A stretch of DNA of 64,000 nucleotides, from NCBI GenBank assembly GCA_036389795.1, contig DASVWD010000021.1:43800-107799 (forward strand). Reading direction: 5' to 3'. The stretch's first letter is position 1. Each line of letters begins with the position of its first letter. Positions 14,681-23,587 of the stretch are shown here, in pieces. The position numbers were made by a program, and so were the translations under genes. Below the pieces are notes generated by a model. That model had not been told where the DNA came from and did no database searches. It was given only the letters and a program-made list of their open reading frames with translations. This DNA is from Longimicrobium sp. Lineage in GTDB: Bacteria; Gemmatimonadota; Gemmatimonadetes; Longimicrobiales; Longimicrobiaceae.

Positions 14681-16936
14681 CTACGGGGTCGCGGCGCGGG
14701 TGCGGTAGACGCGGCCGTCGTGGATCACCGCCACCTGCTCGCCGAGGGCGAAGTAGCGGGCCAGTGCGGGGACGCGCCGCACCAGCTCGAAGTACTCCTC
14801 GGTGCCGAAGGTCACCGCCGTCTCCGGCAGCCGGGTGTCGGCCTTGATCTCCGCGTCGGTCCACACGCCGTCGCGCAGGTGGAAGGTCTTGTCGCCTACG
14901 CGCTGCACGCCGCCGCCCGTCACCACGACCCCTTCCAGCGAGACGGCGTCCTGCATGGTGCGCGCGGCCCGGCTCTGCGCCACGGCCGCCTCGCCCGTCT
15001 GCGCCTGCACCTGCGACGGCATCATCGCCGGCGGGGGAGGCGGCGGAGGGGGAGGCGGCGGCGGGACCGCCCCGTCGCGGCGCACGCGTCCGCCGTCCCT
15101 GTCGCGCACCGCGCCGCCGACCTGGCCCTGGCCGGCGAAGTCCCGCGGCCGCTCCAGGTTGGCCTCCGCGCCGGGCTCCAGCGCCAGGTACGACGTGTAC
15201 GGCGTGACGATCCCGTAGCGGGTGCCCAGGTCCACCACCTCGTCGCGCAGCTCGCGGGCCTCGCCGTGGGTGCGGATCTGCTCCATCAGCCACCCCACGC
15301 GCCGCACCGCCCACAGCCGCGGCAGCCACTCGTGCCGCTCGTCGCGCAGGGGGAAGCGCTGGTTGGGGTAGACGAAGGTCTGCGTGGGCGAGGCGTTCCC
15401 CGACAGGCGCAGCGTGACGCCCGCCAGGTCGCGCTCGTTGCGGTAGCGGCCCACCAGCGCCAGCTGCGTCCCCTTGAACAGGTCGGGGAGCCGGCGCGGG
15501 TACACCAGGTCGGAGCGCACCGGGCCCAGGTCCAGCCGCAGGTTGGTGAGCACCGGGTGGTTCACCTTGTCGAAGAAGCCGGAGACCTTCACCTCCAGGT
15601 CTTCCTGCGGCGCCACGTAGTCGGCCACGCCGCCGTTCTCGGCCGCCACGCGGTCCAGCAGCCGCGTGTTCACGTCGTAGCCCACCCCGAAGGTGAAGAG
15701 CCGCATCCCCGCCCTCCGCGCCCGGTCCACGTTGGCCAGGATGCGCTCGACGTTCGTCTCCCCCACGGTGGGGATGCCGTCGGTGACGAAGACCAGCAGC
15801 CGCGGGCGGTCTCCCTCGCGCGGGAACTGGCCGAGCGCCTCCACCAGCGCGTCGTTGATGTTGGTGCCGCCCACCGCGCGCAATCCTTCGACGAACTGCA
15901 CGCCCCGCCGCCGGCCGGCCTCGTCGGCGCGGATCAACCCGCTCTCCATCAGCCGCGTCTCACCCGAGAAGGCGATCACGTTGTAGCGGTCGGTGGCGCG
16001 CAGCCCCCGCACGCCGTAGGCGAGGGCGCGCCGGGCCTTCTCGATCTTCCCCTCCTCGTTCATCGACCCCGACACGTCGAGCACGAAGACCACGTCCTTG
16101 GCCGGGTACTCGCGCTCGTCGATGGTGCTCTTCGGCGAGAGGAGGAGGAGGAAGTAGCCGTCCTTCCCCGGCTCGCGGTAGGTGAAGAGGCTCATCCCCA
16201 CCTCGCGCGCGGACGGGGCGTAGAAGAGCTGGAAGTCGCGCCGCTCGGCCCGCCGGTCGCCCTCGAAGCTCACCGACACCTGCCGGTCGCCGTCGCGGCG
16301 GCGCACGTCCACCTGGTGGCTCGGCGAGTAGACGGTGCGCACGGGCTCGCCGGCCCTGAGCTCCACGCGCCCCGAGAAGCGCTCGACCGGGGCGGCGTTG
16401 CGCCCGGTGCCCAGGGGGTAGCGGTAGCCCACGGTGCCGCTCTCGGCGCGCAGCACCTGCGTGTAGGTGAGCTCCAGCTTCTTGGTGGAGCGCGGGAGGA
16501 TGGGGAAGATGCTGGCCTGGAAGAGGTTCTCGCCCGCGTACTCCAGCAGCCCGGGGTCGCGCACGCGGCGGACGATGGCGTCGTAGATGCGGCGCGCCTC
16601 CTCGCGGGGGCGCACCTCGCCCACCAGGCGCCGGTCGCCGTCCCAGATGGCGAACTCACTGACGCTGGCGCCCTCGGGGATCGGGAAGAAGTAGGTGCCC
16701 TCGAGCGTGGCGCCGGTCTCGTTGCGGAAGACCTGGGTGACGTGCGTGGTGGCCACCTGCCCCTCGATCTTCGTGTCGATCACGACGGACTCGATCGGGA
16801 GCGAGGTGATGCGGCCGCCCTCGGGGACCCACGGCCGGCGGCAGTCCCGGCACTCCGGGACGATGATCCCCTGCGCCGCGAGCGGCACGGCCGCCAGCAG
16901 GAGCAGGAGCGTGGGGAGCAAACGTCGGGGGTTCAT
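14681..16936 (-). CDS. Secreted VIT and von Willebrand factor A domain protein
   Basis: Protein of 751 residues with a signal peptide (residues 1-22, cut after LAAQ). A VIT domain spans about 40-170 (THVTQVFRNETGATLEGTYF), then a VWA domain at about 280-460 with a complete MIDAS motif DVSGS at 287-291 and FVTDGIPTVGE further on. A linker with eleven consecutive prolines lies near 625, followed by a last domain (VGDKTFHLRDGVWTDAEI) seen in related proteins. The architecture resembles inter-alpha-trypsin inhibitor heavy chains; bacterial members are envelope or secreted proteins, probably binding a partner through a metal ion. Start ATG 16936 begins the signal peptide. Function is not established. 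Confidence 0.85.
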   Translation of the reverse strand: MNPRRLLPTLLLLLAAVPLAAQGIIVPECRDCRRPWVPEGGRITSLPIESVVIDTKIEGQVATTHVTQVFRNETGATLEGTYFFPIPEGASVSEFAIWDGDRRLVGEVRPREEARRIYDAIVRRVRDPGLLEYAGENLFQASIFPILPRSTKKLELTYTQVLRAESGTVGYRYPLGTGRNAAPVERFSGRVELRAGEPVRTVYSPSHQVDVRRRDGDRQVSVSFEGDRRAERRDFQLFYAPSAREVGMSLFTYREPGKDGYFLLLLSPKSTIDEREYPAKDVVFVLDVSGSMNEEGKIEKARRALAYGVRGLRATDRYNVIAFSGETRLMESGLIRADEAGRRRGVQFVEGLRAVGGTNINDALVEALGQFPREGDRPRLLVFVTDGIPTVGETNVERILANVDRARRAGMRLFTFGVGYDVNTRLLDRVAAENGGVADYVAPQEDLEVKVSGFFDKVNHPVLTNLRLDLGPVRSDLVYPRRLPDLFKGTQLALVGRYRNERDLAGVTLRLSGNASPTQTFVYPNQRFPLRDERHEWLPRLWAVRRVGWLMEQIRTHGEARELRDEVVDLGTRYGIVTPYTSYLALEPGAEANLERPRDFAGQGQVGGAVRDRDGGRVRRDGAVPPPPPPPPPPPPAMMPSQVQAQTGEAAVAQSRAARTMQDAVSLEGVVVTGGGVQRVGDKTFHLRDGVWTDAEIKADTRLPETAVTFGTEEYFELVRRVPALARYFALGEQVAVIHDGRVYRTRAATP

Positions 16937-17090
16937 GGAATGCTTCTCCGGGATGGGTGAAGGGGTGGGCCGCCGTTGTACCCGGCCCGCGCGCCCGGGG
17001 GTTCCGCGGGCGGTGCCGGGGCTCGTGCGGCTCCCGCGAGATCGGCGTCGTAGCAGTAGAACGTCCGGCGGCCCGGGAATCTGGCGGGAA

Positions 17091-17179
17091 GGGCGGCTGA
17101 AGCCGCGGCAACGACTGCAGAAAGCCTCGCCGGACGGGCATCGGTGCAGTCGCGGGTTCGGTGCGCGCGAGGCTTCGAC
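17091..17179 (+). repeat. ggcggctgaagccgcggcaac repeat, copy 1
   Basis: gggcggctgaagccgcggca is followed by acgactgcagaaagcctcgc and, after a spacer, gcgcgaggcttcgacc. The cctcgc/gcgagg arms form a hairpin. Copies: 20916-20972, 62376-62434 and a decayed one at 30163-30211. It occupies most of the 16937-17301 gap, in which I see no gene. Confidence 0.8.
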
Positions 17180-17301
17180 CGCTCGCGGCCGCGGATTCCG
17201 TTCGGGGCCCCAACGCTCCGGGCGCGGGGGATGTAGTTCAACCGCACTCGCGCCGGGGACGAGCCGGCGCCCGCCAGCCTACCTCCTTCTGCCGCAACGC
17301 C

Positions 17302-19197
17302 ATGCGCGGAATCAGACCCTCTTCCCGGTTCCCGCGGCTGCACCGCGCCGCTTCGTCGGCGGCGGTGCTCGCGAGCACGCTCGTCTTCCTGGGGCTGGTG
17401 CCCGCGGACGAGGGACGGCCGCAGCGCCAGGCGCCCACGCTCGCCCGCCGCCAGGCAGCGGCGCCGACGGCCGCGGACACCGCGCGGGCGCTGCACCTGC
17501 TCCAGCGGGCGACGTTCGGCGCGCGGCCCGGGGACCTGGCGGAGGTGCTCAGGACGGGGCCGGAGGCGTGGCTGGAGCGGCAGCTCCACCCCGAGCGCAT
17601 CCCCGACGGTGCGCTGGAGGAGCGGCTGGCGGCGTTCCCCGCGGCGGCGATGGAGCCGGGGGAGCTGTTCGCCGCCTTCCCGCCGCCGAACCCGGCCCAG
17701 CGCGCCGAGCGGGCCCGGCGGGACTCGATGCAGATGACGATGCGTCCCGACGCGGCGGCGGGCAATGCGGACGACGGGCGGCCCGGGCGCGAGCGGCGGC
17801 GCGGCGAGGGGCAGGGGCGGCCGCGGGGGCCGCAGGCGATCCTCTTCGACCTGGCGGGGGCCAGGCTGCAGCGCGCGGTCTATTCCGAGCGGCAGCTGCA
17901 GGAGGTGATGACCGACTTCTGGTTCAACCACTTCAACGTCTTCTTCGGCAAGAACCAGGACCGCTACCTCACGGGCGACTACGAGCGGCGCGCCATCCGC
18001 CCGCACGTCTTCGGCAGGTTCCGCGACCTGCTGGAGGCGACGGCGAGCCATCCGGCCATGCTCGTGTACCTGGACAACTGGACCAGCGCGGCGCCGAACG
18101 CGGCGGACCCGGCGGCCGAGCGGATCGAGCAGGCGCGGCGGCGCTGGCGCGCGATGACGCCCGCGCAGCGCAGGGCGGCGGTGGAGAGCGGCCGTGTCCC
18201 GGCCGAGCGCGTCGCGATGCTGGAGGGCGACTCGCTCCCCGCCGGGCGGCGGCGCGCGCGGGGGATCAACGAGAACTACGCCCGCGAGCTGATGGAGCTG
18301 CACACGCTGGGCGTGAACGGCGGCTACACGCAGGGTGACGTGATCGAGGTCGCTCGCGCGTTTACGGGGTGGACGATCGACGCGCGGCGCGTGCGCGGGG
18401 GGACGGGCGGCGCCCGCCGCGGGGGGGACGAGGGGATGGGGCCGCGCTGGGACGGCGGCTTCGTCTTCCGCCCGGCGATGCACGACGCGGGGGAGAAGAC
18501 GGTGCTCGGCCGCCGGCTGCCGGCGGGGCGGGGGATCGAGGACGGGCGCGAGGTGCTGGACCTGCTCGCCCGCCACCCGGCGACGGCGCGCCACGTCGCG
18601 ACGAAGCTGGCGCAGCGCTTCGTGGCCGACGAGCCGCCGCCGGCGCTGGTGGACCGGCTGGCGGAGGTCTTCCTGCGCACGGACGGCGACCTGCGCGAGG
18701 TGACGCGGGCGCTCTTCACCTCGCCCGAGTTCGACGACCCGCGCTACCGCGGGACCAAGGTGAAGACGCCGTTCGAGTTCGTGGCCAGCGCGCTCCGGGC
18801 GACAGGGGCGGACGCGGGGCCGTCGCGCGGGCTGCTGCAGGCGCTCCGGCAGCTGGGGCAGGTGCCGTACGCGGCCACGGCGCCCACGGGCTACCCGCAC
18901 ACGTCGGAGGAGTGGACCAACAGCGGGGCCATGCTCAACCGGATGAACCTGGGGCTGGCGCTGGCCGCCGGGCGGCTGGACGGGGTGCGGCTGGACGAGT
19001 CGGGCTTCGTGCCTTCCGGCGACGTGCGCGCGACGGTGGAGACGCTGGCGGCGAGGGTGCTCCCCGGCCGCCGCGACGAGCAGCTGGTGAGGACGATCGT
19101 CGACGACCTGGGCGGGCACGCGGAGCTGGGGCCGCGGCAGCGGGCGGCGCGCGCGCTGGGGCTCCTGATCGGCTCGCCGGCGTTCCAGCGGCGGTAG
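17302..19197 (+). CDS. DUF1800 domain-containing secreted protein
   Basis: Protein of 631 residues. An N-terminal signal (MRGIRPSSRFPRLHRAASSA then a hydrophobic stretch) leads into the long helical DUF1800 domain: ALHLLQRATFGARPGDLAEV near 58, DFWFNHFNVFFGKNQDRYLT near 205, GINENYARELMELHTLGVNG near 316 and DVIEVARAFTGWTID near 346. DUF1800 genes are regularly paired with a DUF1501 gene, as here 350 bases downstream; the biochemical role of the pair is unknown. ATG 17302 was chosen for the signal peptide although no clear ribosome site is present. Confidence 0.85.
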   Translation: MRGIRPSSRFPRLHRAASSAAVLASTLVFLGLVPADEGRPQRQAPTLARRQAAAPTAADTARALHLLQRATFGARPGDLAEVLRTGPEAWLERQLHPERIPDGALEERLAAFPAAAMEPGELFAAFPPPNPAQRAERARRDSMQMTMRPDAAAGNADDGRPGRERRRGEGQGRPRGPQAILFDLAGARLQRAVYSERQLQEVMTDFWFNHFNVFFGKNQDRYLTGDYERRAIRPHVFGRFRDLLEATASHPAMLVYLDNWTSAAPNAADPAAERIEQARRRWRAMTPAQRRAAVESGRVPAERVAMLEGDSLPAGRRRARGINENYARELMELHTLGVNGGYTQGDVIEVARAFTGWTIDARRVRGGTGGARRGGDEGMGPRWDGGFVFRPAMHDAGEKTVLGRRLPAGRGIEDGREVLDLLARHPATARHVATKLAQRFVADEPPPALVDRLAEVFLRTDGDLREVTRALFTSPEFDDPRYRGTKVKTPFEFVASALRATGADAGPSRGLLQALRQLGQVPYAATAPTGYPHTSEEWTNSGAMLNRMNLGLALAAGRLDGVRLDESGFVPSGDVRATVETLAARVLPGRRDEQLVRTIVDDLGGHAELGPRQRAARALGLLIGSPAFQRR

Positions 19198-19207
19198 GGT
19201 AGGACGG

Positions 19208-19313
19208 TCGTAGGGGCGAGGCATGCCTCGCCCGGCGGATGCCGGCCCATGCGTGATAGGCGAGTGATGTGCCGGGGCTACCATCGCGCGGACTCGCATG
19301 CTCGCCCCTACGG
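19208..19313 (+). repeat. taggggcgag inverted repeat element, copy 1
   Basis: It starts cgtaggggcgaggcatgcct and ends gcatgctcgcccctacgg, so its termini are inverted. A homologous copy in opposite orientation lies at 34718-34824. Confidence 0.75.
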
Positions 19314-19322
19314 AACTTCACC

Positions 19323-19497
19323 CGCGACGAGAACCGCGTGAGGGATGCGCGCCCGGAGGGCCGGGACACCGGCGCGCATGCACGATAGTTCAGGTAACGT
19401 GAAGAGGGTCGGCGCGCCGGGGGCCCGGCGCCGTTGGGCACGGCGGTATCGTGCCCTACGGCGCGCGCAGCCCGGCCCCCTTCAGGGGGACACGCCC
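19323..19497 (+). repeat. gagggatgcgcgcccggagg repeat element, copy 1
   Basis: About 170 bases homologous to the reverse complement of 24268-24420: shared blocks gagggatgcgcgcccggagg, ccggcgccgttgggc and ccctacggcgcgcgcagccc. This copy holds an extra internal piece (cacgatagttcaggtaacgt, 19381-19400) absent from the other. It lies just upstream of the DUF1501 gene and may carry its promoter. Confidence 0.75.
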
Positions 19498-19546
19498 AAA
19501 CCCGAAGAAGTTTCCGCTGTTCCAGTTGCCGAACGGGGAGAGGAAG

Positions 19547-20875
19547 ATGCAGCCGATCAACCGGCGGGTGTTCGTGAAGAGCGGGGCGCTGGCCCTGCTG
19601 GCGATGGGGCTGCCGCCCGAGTTCCTGGCGCGCTCGCTGCTGGCGGAGTCGCGCGCGGCGGCCCGCAAGAAGACGCTGATCTGCATCTTCCAGCGCGGGG
19701 CGGCGGACGGGCTCAGCATGGTGGTGCCCTTCGGCGACGCGGCCTACTACCGCTCCCGCCGCTCGATCGCGGTGGCGCGGCCGGGGCGCTCGGGGGGCGG
19801 GGCGCTGGACCTGGACGGCTTCTTCGGGATGCACCCGGCGCTCCGGCCGCTCTTCGAGCTGTACGGGCGCCGCGAGCTGGCCGTGGTGCACGCGGCGGGG
19901 TCGCCGCACCCCACTAGATCGCACTTCGAGGCGCAGGACATCATGGAGGCGGCGGCCACGGACGGCCACGCGCGCGACGGGTGGCTGAACCGCGTGCTGC
20001 GGGAGACGGGGTGCGCGGAGTGCGCCGGGCGCACGCTGGCCGACCCGGCGGCGCACGCGGCCGACCACGCGGCGGGGCAGGCGCACCTGGCCTCGGGCAC
20101 GGCGGCGCTGCGGGGGATCGCGATGGGGGCGGAGCTGCCCCTGGCGCTGCGCGGCGCGCACCCGTCGCTGGCCATCGGCGACCTGGAGCGCTTCGGGGTG
20201 GCGGGCGGGCGCGACGACTCGCTGGCGGAGACGTTCGGGCGGATGTACCGCACCGAGGGCGGCGACGCGGTGGCCGGGGCGGCGGACGAGGGGCTGGAGG
20301 CGGCGGCGCTGCTCAAGCGCATCGACCCGACGCGCTACGAGCCGGCGCCGGGGGTGCGCTACCCGGCGGGCGAGTTCGGGCGGTCGCTCCGGCAGATCGC
20401 GCAGCTGGTGAAGGCGGACGTGGGGGTGGAGATCGCCTTCGCGGACCTGGGCGGGTGGGACACGCACGTGGCGCAGGGCGGCGAGCAGGGGCAGCTCGCC
20501 CGGCGCCTGGCCGAGCTGTCGCAGGGGGTGCGCGCGCTGCACGACGACCTGGGCGAGCGCATGCGCGACGTGGTGATCCTCACCATGAGCGAGTTCGGGC
20601 GCACGGTGGCCGAGAACGGCTCGGGCGGCACCGACCACGGCCACGCCAACTGCATGCTGGTCCTGGGCGGCGCCGTGGCGGGCGGGAAGGTCTACGGCGA
20701 GTGGCCGGGGCTGGAGCGCGAGCAGCTCTACGAGGGGCGCGACCTGGCCGTCACCACCGACTTCCGCGACGTGTTCGCCGAGGTCGCGCAGCGGCACCTG
20801 GGGGCGGCCGGGCTGGAGCGCGTCTTCCCCGGGCACCGGGTGGACGCGGCGCGGTTCCGGGGGGTGCTGGGGTGA
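19547..20875 (+). CDS. DUF1501 domain-containing protein (sulfatase-like fold)
   Basis: Protein of 442 residues, partner of the DUF1800 gene upstream. It begins MQPINRRVFVKSGALALLAM, a leader with paired arginines that resembles, but does not fully match, a Tat signal. Typical DUF1501 features follow: LICIFQRGAADGLSMVVPFG near 45, GFFGMHPALRPL near 90, and the C-terminal TMSEFGRTVAENGSGGTDHG near 345, which holds the conserved Glu/Asp/His of the alkaline-phosphatase-like fold. ATG 19547 has a strong site (ggggagagg). The reaction is unknown. Confidence 0.85.
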   Translation: MQPINRRVFVKSGALALLAMGLPPEFLARSLLAESRAAARKKTLICIFQRGAADGLSMVVPFGDAAYYRSRRSIAVARPGRSGGGALDLDGFFGMHPALRPLFELYGRRELAVVHAAGSPHPTRSHFEAQDIMEAAATDGHARDGWLNRVLRETGCAECAGRTLADPAAHAADHAAGQAHLASGTAALRGIAMGAELPLALRGAHPSLAIGDLERFGVAGGRDDSLAETFGRMYRTEGGDAVAGAADEGLEAAALLKRIDPTRYEPAPGVRYPAGEFGRSLRQIAQLVKADVGVEIAFADLGGWDTHVAQGGEQGQLARRLAELSQGVRALHDDLGERMRDVVILTMSEFGRTVAENGSGGTDHGHANCMLVLGGAVAGGKVYGEWPGLEREQLYEGRDLAVTTDFRDVFAEVAQRHLGAAGLERVFPGHRVDAARFRGVLG

Positions 20876-20915
20876 GGGTGCTCCAGGGTGTCGCAGGGTG
20901 TCGCGGGGTGTTGCA

Positions 20916-20972
20916 GGGCGGCTGAAGCCGCGGCAACAACGGCAGAAAGCCTCGCAAACCGCGCGAGGCTCC
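20916..20972 (+). repeat. ggcggctgaagccgcggcaac repeat, copy 2
   Basis: gggcggctgaagccgcggca, then acaacggcagaaagcctcgc and gcgcgaggct. It is preceded by a short tandem of gggtgtcgc units (20885-20915). It sits between the convergent DUF1501 and 21023 genes. Confidence 0.8.
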
Positions 20973-21022
20973 ACATTCAATCGACGATGGGCGCCGCGCT
21001 GCCAGGCAAGCAGCGCGGCGAT

Positions 21023-21505
21023 TCATTTCCACTCACCCGGCCGGACGGCGGCCTCCACTGGTTCCGGGCGGGTCGGGTGCATCCGTTCGGCCGGCTCCGG
21101 GGCAAGGAGGAGGGGCGCGGCCATCCGCTTTCGTACCTCCTCGACGAAGAGGTAGGGACGTGGGGGCGTGATGAGGAACATGTGGCCGCCCCTGCGGCGG
21201 ATTGCGACCACGGTCCCGCTCAGCGGGTTGCCGAAGCCGCGCTTCCCCATGCGGTTGGCGCGCCAGTACTCGCCCGTGCGGAGCAGCTCCTTCGTCGTGG
21301 CGACGCGCACGTCCCCGGGCTCCTCGACGTCGTCGAACGGCAGGCGGCTGATCCGCAGGGCCCCGAAGACGTAGGTGTCGATCCCCGATTCGGTCACGCG
21401 GTAGCTGAAGACGTGCCGCATCGCCCACACCATGCCCGCGATCCCCAGCGCGTTCGGCACGGTCATCAGCAGAAAGACGAGGATCTTCTCCCACATCACG
21501 CTCAT
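21023..21505 (-). CDS. Small membrane-anchored protein, PH-like fold suspected
   Basis: Protein of 160 residues with one N-terminal transmembrane segment (WEKILVFLLMTVPNALGIAG, residues 5-24). A mostly beta C-terminal part follows (YRVTESGIDTYVFGALRISR; GTVVAIRRRGGHMFLITPPR), reminiscent of bacterial PH-like membrane proteins. I do not recognise a named family. The start at 21505 (MSVMWEK) was preferred over the upstream ATG at 21553, whose extra residues look non-coding. Confidence 0.5.
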   Translation of the reverse strand: MSVMWEKILVFLLMTVPNALGIAGMVWAMRHVFSYRVTESGIDTYVFGALRISRLPFDDVEEPGDVRVATTKELLRTGEYWRANRMGKRGFGNPLSGTVVAIRRRGGHMFLITPPRPYLFVEEVRKRMAAPLLLAPEPAERMHPTRPEPVEAAVRPGEWK

Positions 21506-21617
21506 CCCGCGTGGTACGCCGGCCGGAGCTCCGGGCCGCATCTTGGAGCGCACGGGCGCCGCCTGCCAGGGAGGCAGCGCGGCGCTCGTTCTGTCAGGCC
21601 GCCGGGGCGCGGGCGCC

Positions 21618-22439
21618 TCAGATGCCGCCGGTGGCTTGGACGGCGTGCTGGCGCATGGCGTCGAAGCCCTGGGCGTGCTCTTCGTACTCGGGGAGCTCCT
21701 TCGCGCGCTCGGAGTCGTAGGCGGCCAGGAAGCGGCGGTAGAGGGTGACGGCTTCGTCGCGCTTCCCCTCGCCCTCGGCGGCCTGGGCGGCGGTGTAGAG
21801 GCCGAAGAGGTGGCTGCCGCTCGAGGTCAGCAGCACGGTCGCCTCCTGGCGCACCGCCGGGTAGTTGCCCGCGAAGAGATGCAGCAGCGCCACGTGGTAG
21901 TGCCCGTCGGCGTCGAGCGGGGCCGCGCGGGTGTAGGCGGCCACCGCCATGGGGAGGAACTGGCGTGCCTGGGCGGTGTCGCCCTGCGCGGCGGCGGTCA
22001 TCACCCGGTTGAAGAGGCGATCGGCGGCCTCGCGCGGGGTCATCGACGAGAGGTCGACGCCCGACGGGTCGCCGACGGGTGCGGGGGCCGCCGCCGCTCC
22101 GGGCGCGGGCTGCGCGAACGGCGCCGGCTGGGGGGCGGCCTGTACCGTCTGCTCGGGGCGGGAGCGGCCGCGGGGGATCACCAGCACCAGCAGCAGCGCC
22201 AGGAAGGCGGCGCCGGCCACGCCCCAGGGGAGCCACTGGCGCCAGTCGCGCGGCCCCGCGGCGGCGGTCCGCGCCCCCTCGGCCGCGGAGACGGAGGCGC
22301 CGCACTCGTTGCAGAAGCGCGCGCCCTTCGGCAGGGGGGCGCCGCAGCTGGGGCAGGCGCCGCTCAGCGGGGCGCCGCACTGGTTGCAGAAGCGTCCGGA
22401 GCCCTCGGCTCCGCACGCGGGACAGGTCTGGGTGGCCAT
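21618..22439 (-). CDS. Zinc-ribbon membrane protein with TPR-like C-terminal domain
   Basis: Protein of 273 residues. It opens with two zinc ribbons: CPACGAEGSGRFCNQCGAPL (6-25) and CPSCGAPLPKGARFCNECGA (29-48). One transmembrane helix lies at about 70-88 (VAGAAFLALLLVLVIPRGR), a Pro/Ala linker follows, and the C-terminal helical domain (about 128-270) has repeat-like helices (YHVALLHLFAGNYPAVRQEA). The layout suggests a cytoplasmic metal-binding head and an extracytoplasmic protein-binding domain. ATG 22439 was chosen so the first ribbon starts at residue 6. The role is unknown. Confidence 0.65.
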   Translation of the reverse strand: MATQTCPACGAEGSGRFCNQCGAPLSGACPSCGAPLPKGARFCNECGASVSAAEGARTAAAGPRDWRQWLPWGVAGAAFLALLLVLVIPRGRSRPEQTVQAAPQPAPFAQPAPGAAAAPAPVGDPSGVDLSSMTPREAADRLFNRVMTAAAQGDTAQARQFLPMAVAAYTRAAPLDADGHYHVALLHLFAGNYPAVRQEATVLLTSSGSHLFGLYTAAQAAEGEGKRDEAVTLYRRFLAAYDSERAKELPEYEEHAQGFDAMRQHAVQATGGI

Positions 22440-22606
22440 GCGCTTCCCGCAGAAGAGGACGTACCACGGTTGCGAGCGTCCCAAACCTAAGCGGCCCGCG
22501 TACTTCGCTCAAGGATGCCGGTTCGCGCTGTCCGCCGGTCGGCACGCGAAATGCTTTTCAGGGTGGCCCCAAGGCGTCCCGGACCATTCGCCGCCCAGAC
22601 CCGACG

Positions 22607-22858
22607 ATGAAGCACGCAGCCGAGCCCGTCCCGCTTGAATCCCCGATGCCCTCCACCGGCACGCGCATCCTTCCGCTCCCGGTGGACGACGCCGGGCGCG
22701 AGGCGCGGGAGCAGCTCGTCCGCCGCCTGGCGGCCGACCGCCTGCGCGACCTGCGCGACGACGGGGTCACGGTGGCCTACGTGGCCCGGATGTACGGCGT
22801 GGAGACCGCCGAGATCGAGCGCCTGCACGGGGACCTGCTCCCCCTGCGCACCCGCTGA
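22607..22858 (+). CDS. Small hypothetical protein with HTH-like C-terminus
   Basis: Protein of 83 residues ending in a helical segment (LRDLRDDGVTVAYVARMYGV then ETAEIERLHG) that resembles a helix-turn-helix. Support for a real gene: the frame ends 49 bases before a strong rho-independent terminator on the same strand, and no other gene uses it. ATG 22607 and ATG 22646 are both possible starts. No known family is recognised. Confidence 0.5.
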   Translation: MKHAAEPVPLESPMPSTGTRILPLPVDDAGREAREQLVRRLAADRLRDLRDDGVTVAYVARMYGVETAEIERLHGDLLPLRTR

Positions 22859-22906
22859 GCGGGGGACGGCCGTCCGCGTTGGTGCGGGCAAACACCGGTC
22901 ACGGAA

Positions 22907-22938
22907 ACGCCCGGCGAGCGGATCGCCGGGCGTTTTTT
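22907..22938 (+). terminator. Rho-independent terminator
   Basis: acgcccggcga pairs with tcgccgggcgt followed by six T residues. It is the best terminator in the window and supports transcription of the small gene at 22607-22858. Confidence 0.85.
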
Positions 22939-22939
22939 A

Positions 22940-22968
22940 GTGCGTGAGTGCGGAAGTGCGTGAGTGCG
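22940..22968. repeat. Heptanucleotide microsatellite gtgcgtgagtgcg
   Basis: Units of tgcgtgag and tgcggaag lie directly after the terminator T-run and before the stop codon of argR on the other strand. Confidence 0.7.
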
Positions 22969-23002
22969 TTTTCCGAGCCGGACACCGCGCCCGGGGTCAC
23001 CG

Positions 23003-23467
23003 TCAGCGGCCGGGGGGCTCGATGCCAGCGAGGTCTTCCAGGCGGCGGACGATGTCTTCGCGGTACGCGTCGCTGCGCAGGATGATGAGCACGGTGTCGT
23101 CGCCGGCGATGGTGCCCACCACCTCGGGCCACTCCTCCCAGTCGATCCCCACGGCGATGGTCTGCGCGCCGCCCACCAGCGTCTTCACCACCAGCAGGTT
23201 TCCCACGCCGTCGGCGCCCACGTACAGCGAGGGCATCAGCCGGGTGAGGGTGGGCGTGGGGTCGGTGACGCCGGGGGGGACCTGGTAGACGGAGCCGCCG
23301 TTCTCGTCGGGGACCTTCACCAGCCCCAGCTCGCGGATGTCGCGCGAGAGCGTGGCCTGCGCCACCTCGATGCCCCGCTCGGCCAGCCGCTCGCGCAGCA
23401 CCTCCTGCGACGAGATGCGGCTGTCGCGGACGAGCTCGAGGATCACGGCGTGGCGCTGGGGCTTCAC
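23003..23467 (-). CDS. argR: Arginine repressor
   Basis: Protein of 154 residues, the usual ArgR length. The N-terminal winged helix-turn-helix spans about 1-65 (ISSQEVLRERLAERGIEVAQ; ATLSRDIRELGLVKV). The C-terminal hexamer and arginine-binding domain spans about 80-150 (GNLLVVKTLVGGAQTIAVGI; GTIAGDDTVLIILRS, with the DD pair that contacts arginine). It represses arginine synthesis genes when arginine is high; none lie nearby, so it acts elsewhere. The start is GTG 23467 with gagcccc-type sequence upstream and no strong ribosome site. Confidence 0.92.
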   Translation of the reverse strand: MKPQRHAVILELVRDSRISSQEVLRERLAERGIEVAQATLSRDIRELGLVKVPDENGGSVYQVPPGVTDPTPTLTRLMPSLYVGADGVGNLLVVKTLVGGAQTIAVGIDWEEWPEVVGTIAGDDTVLIILRSDAYREDIVRRLEDLAGIEPPGR

Positions 23468-23587
23468 GGGGGCTCCGGCGGGAACGGGATCGGGCGTCCG
23501 CGGTGGACGGAGTACGGGGATTGACGGGGAGGGCGGCCGGAAAGCCGCTTCGAAACACTACTTCCGGGCGCGGGGCGGCGCAAGGCG

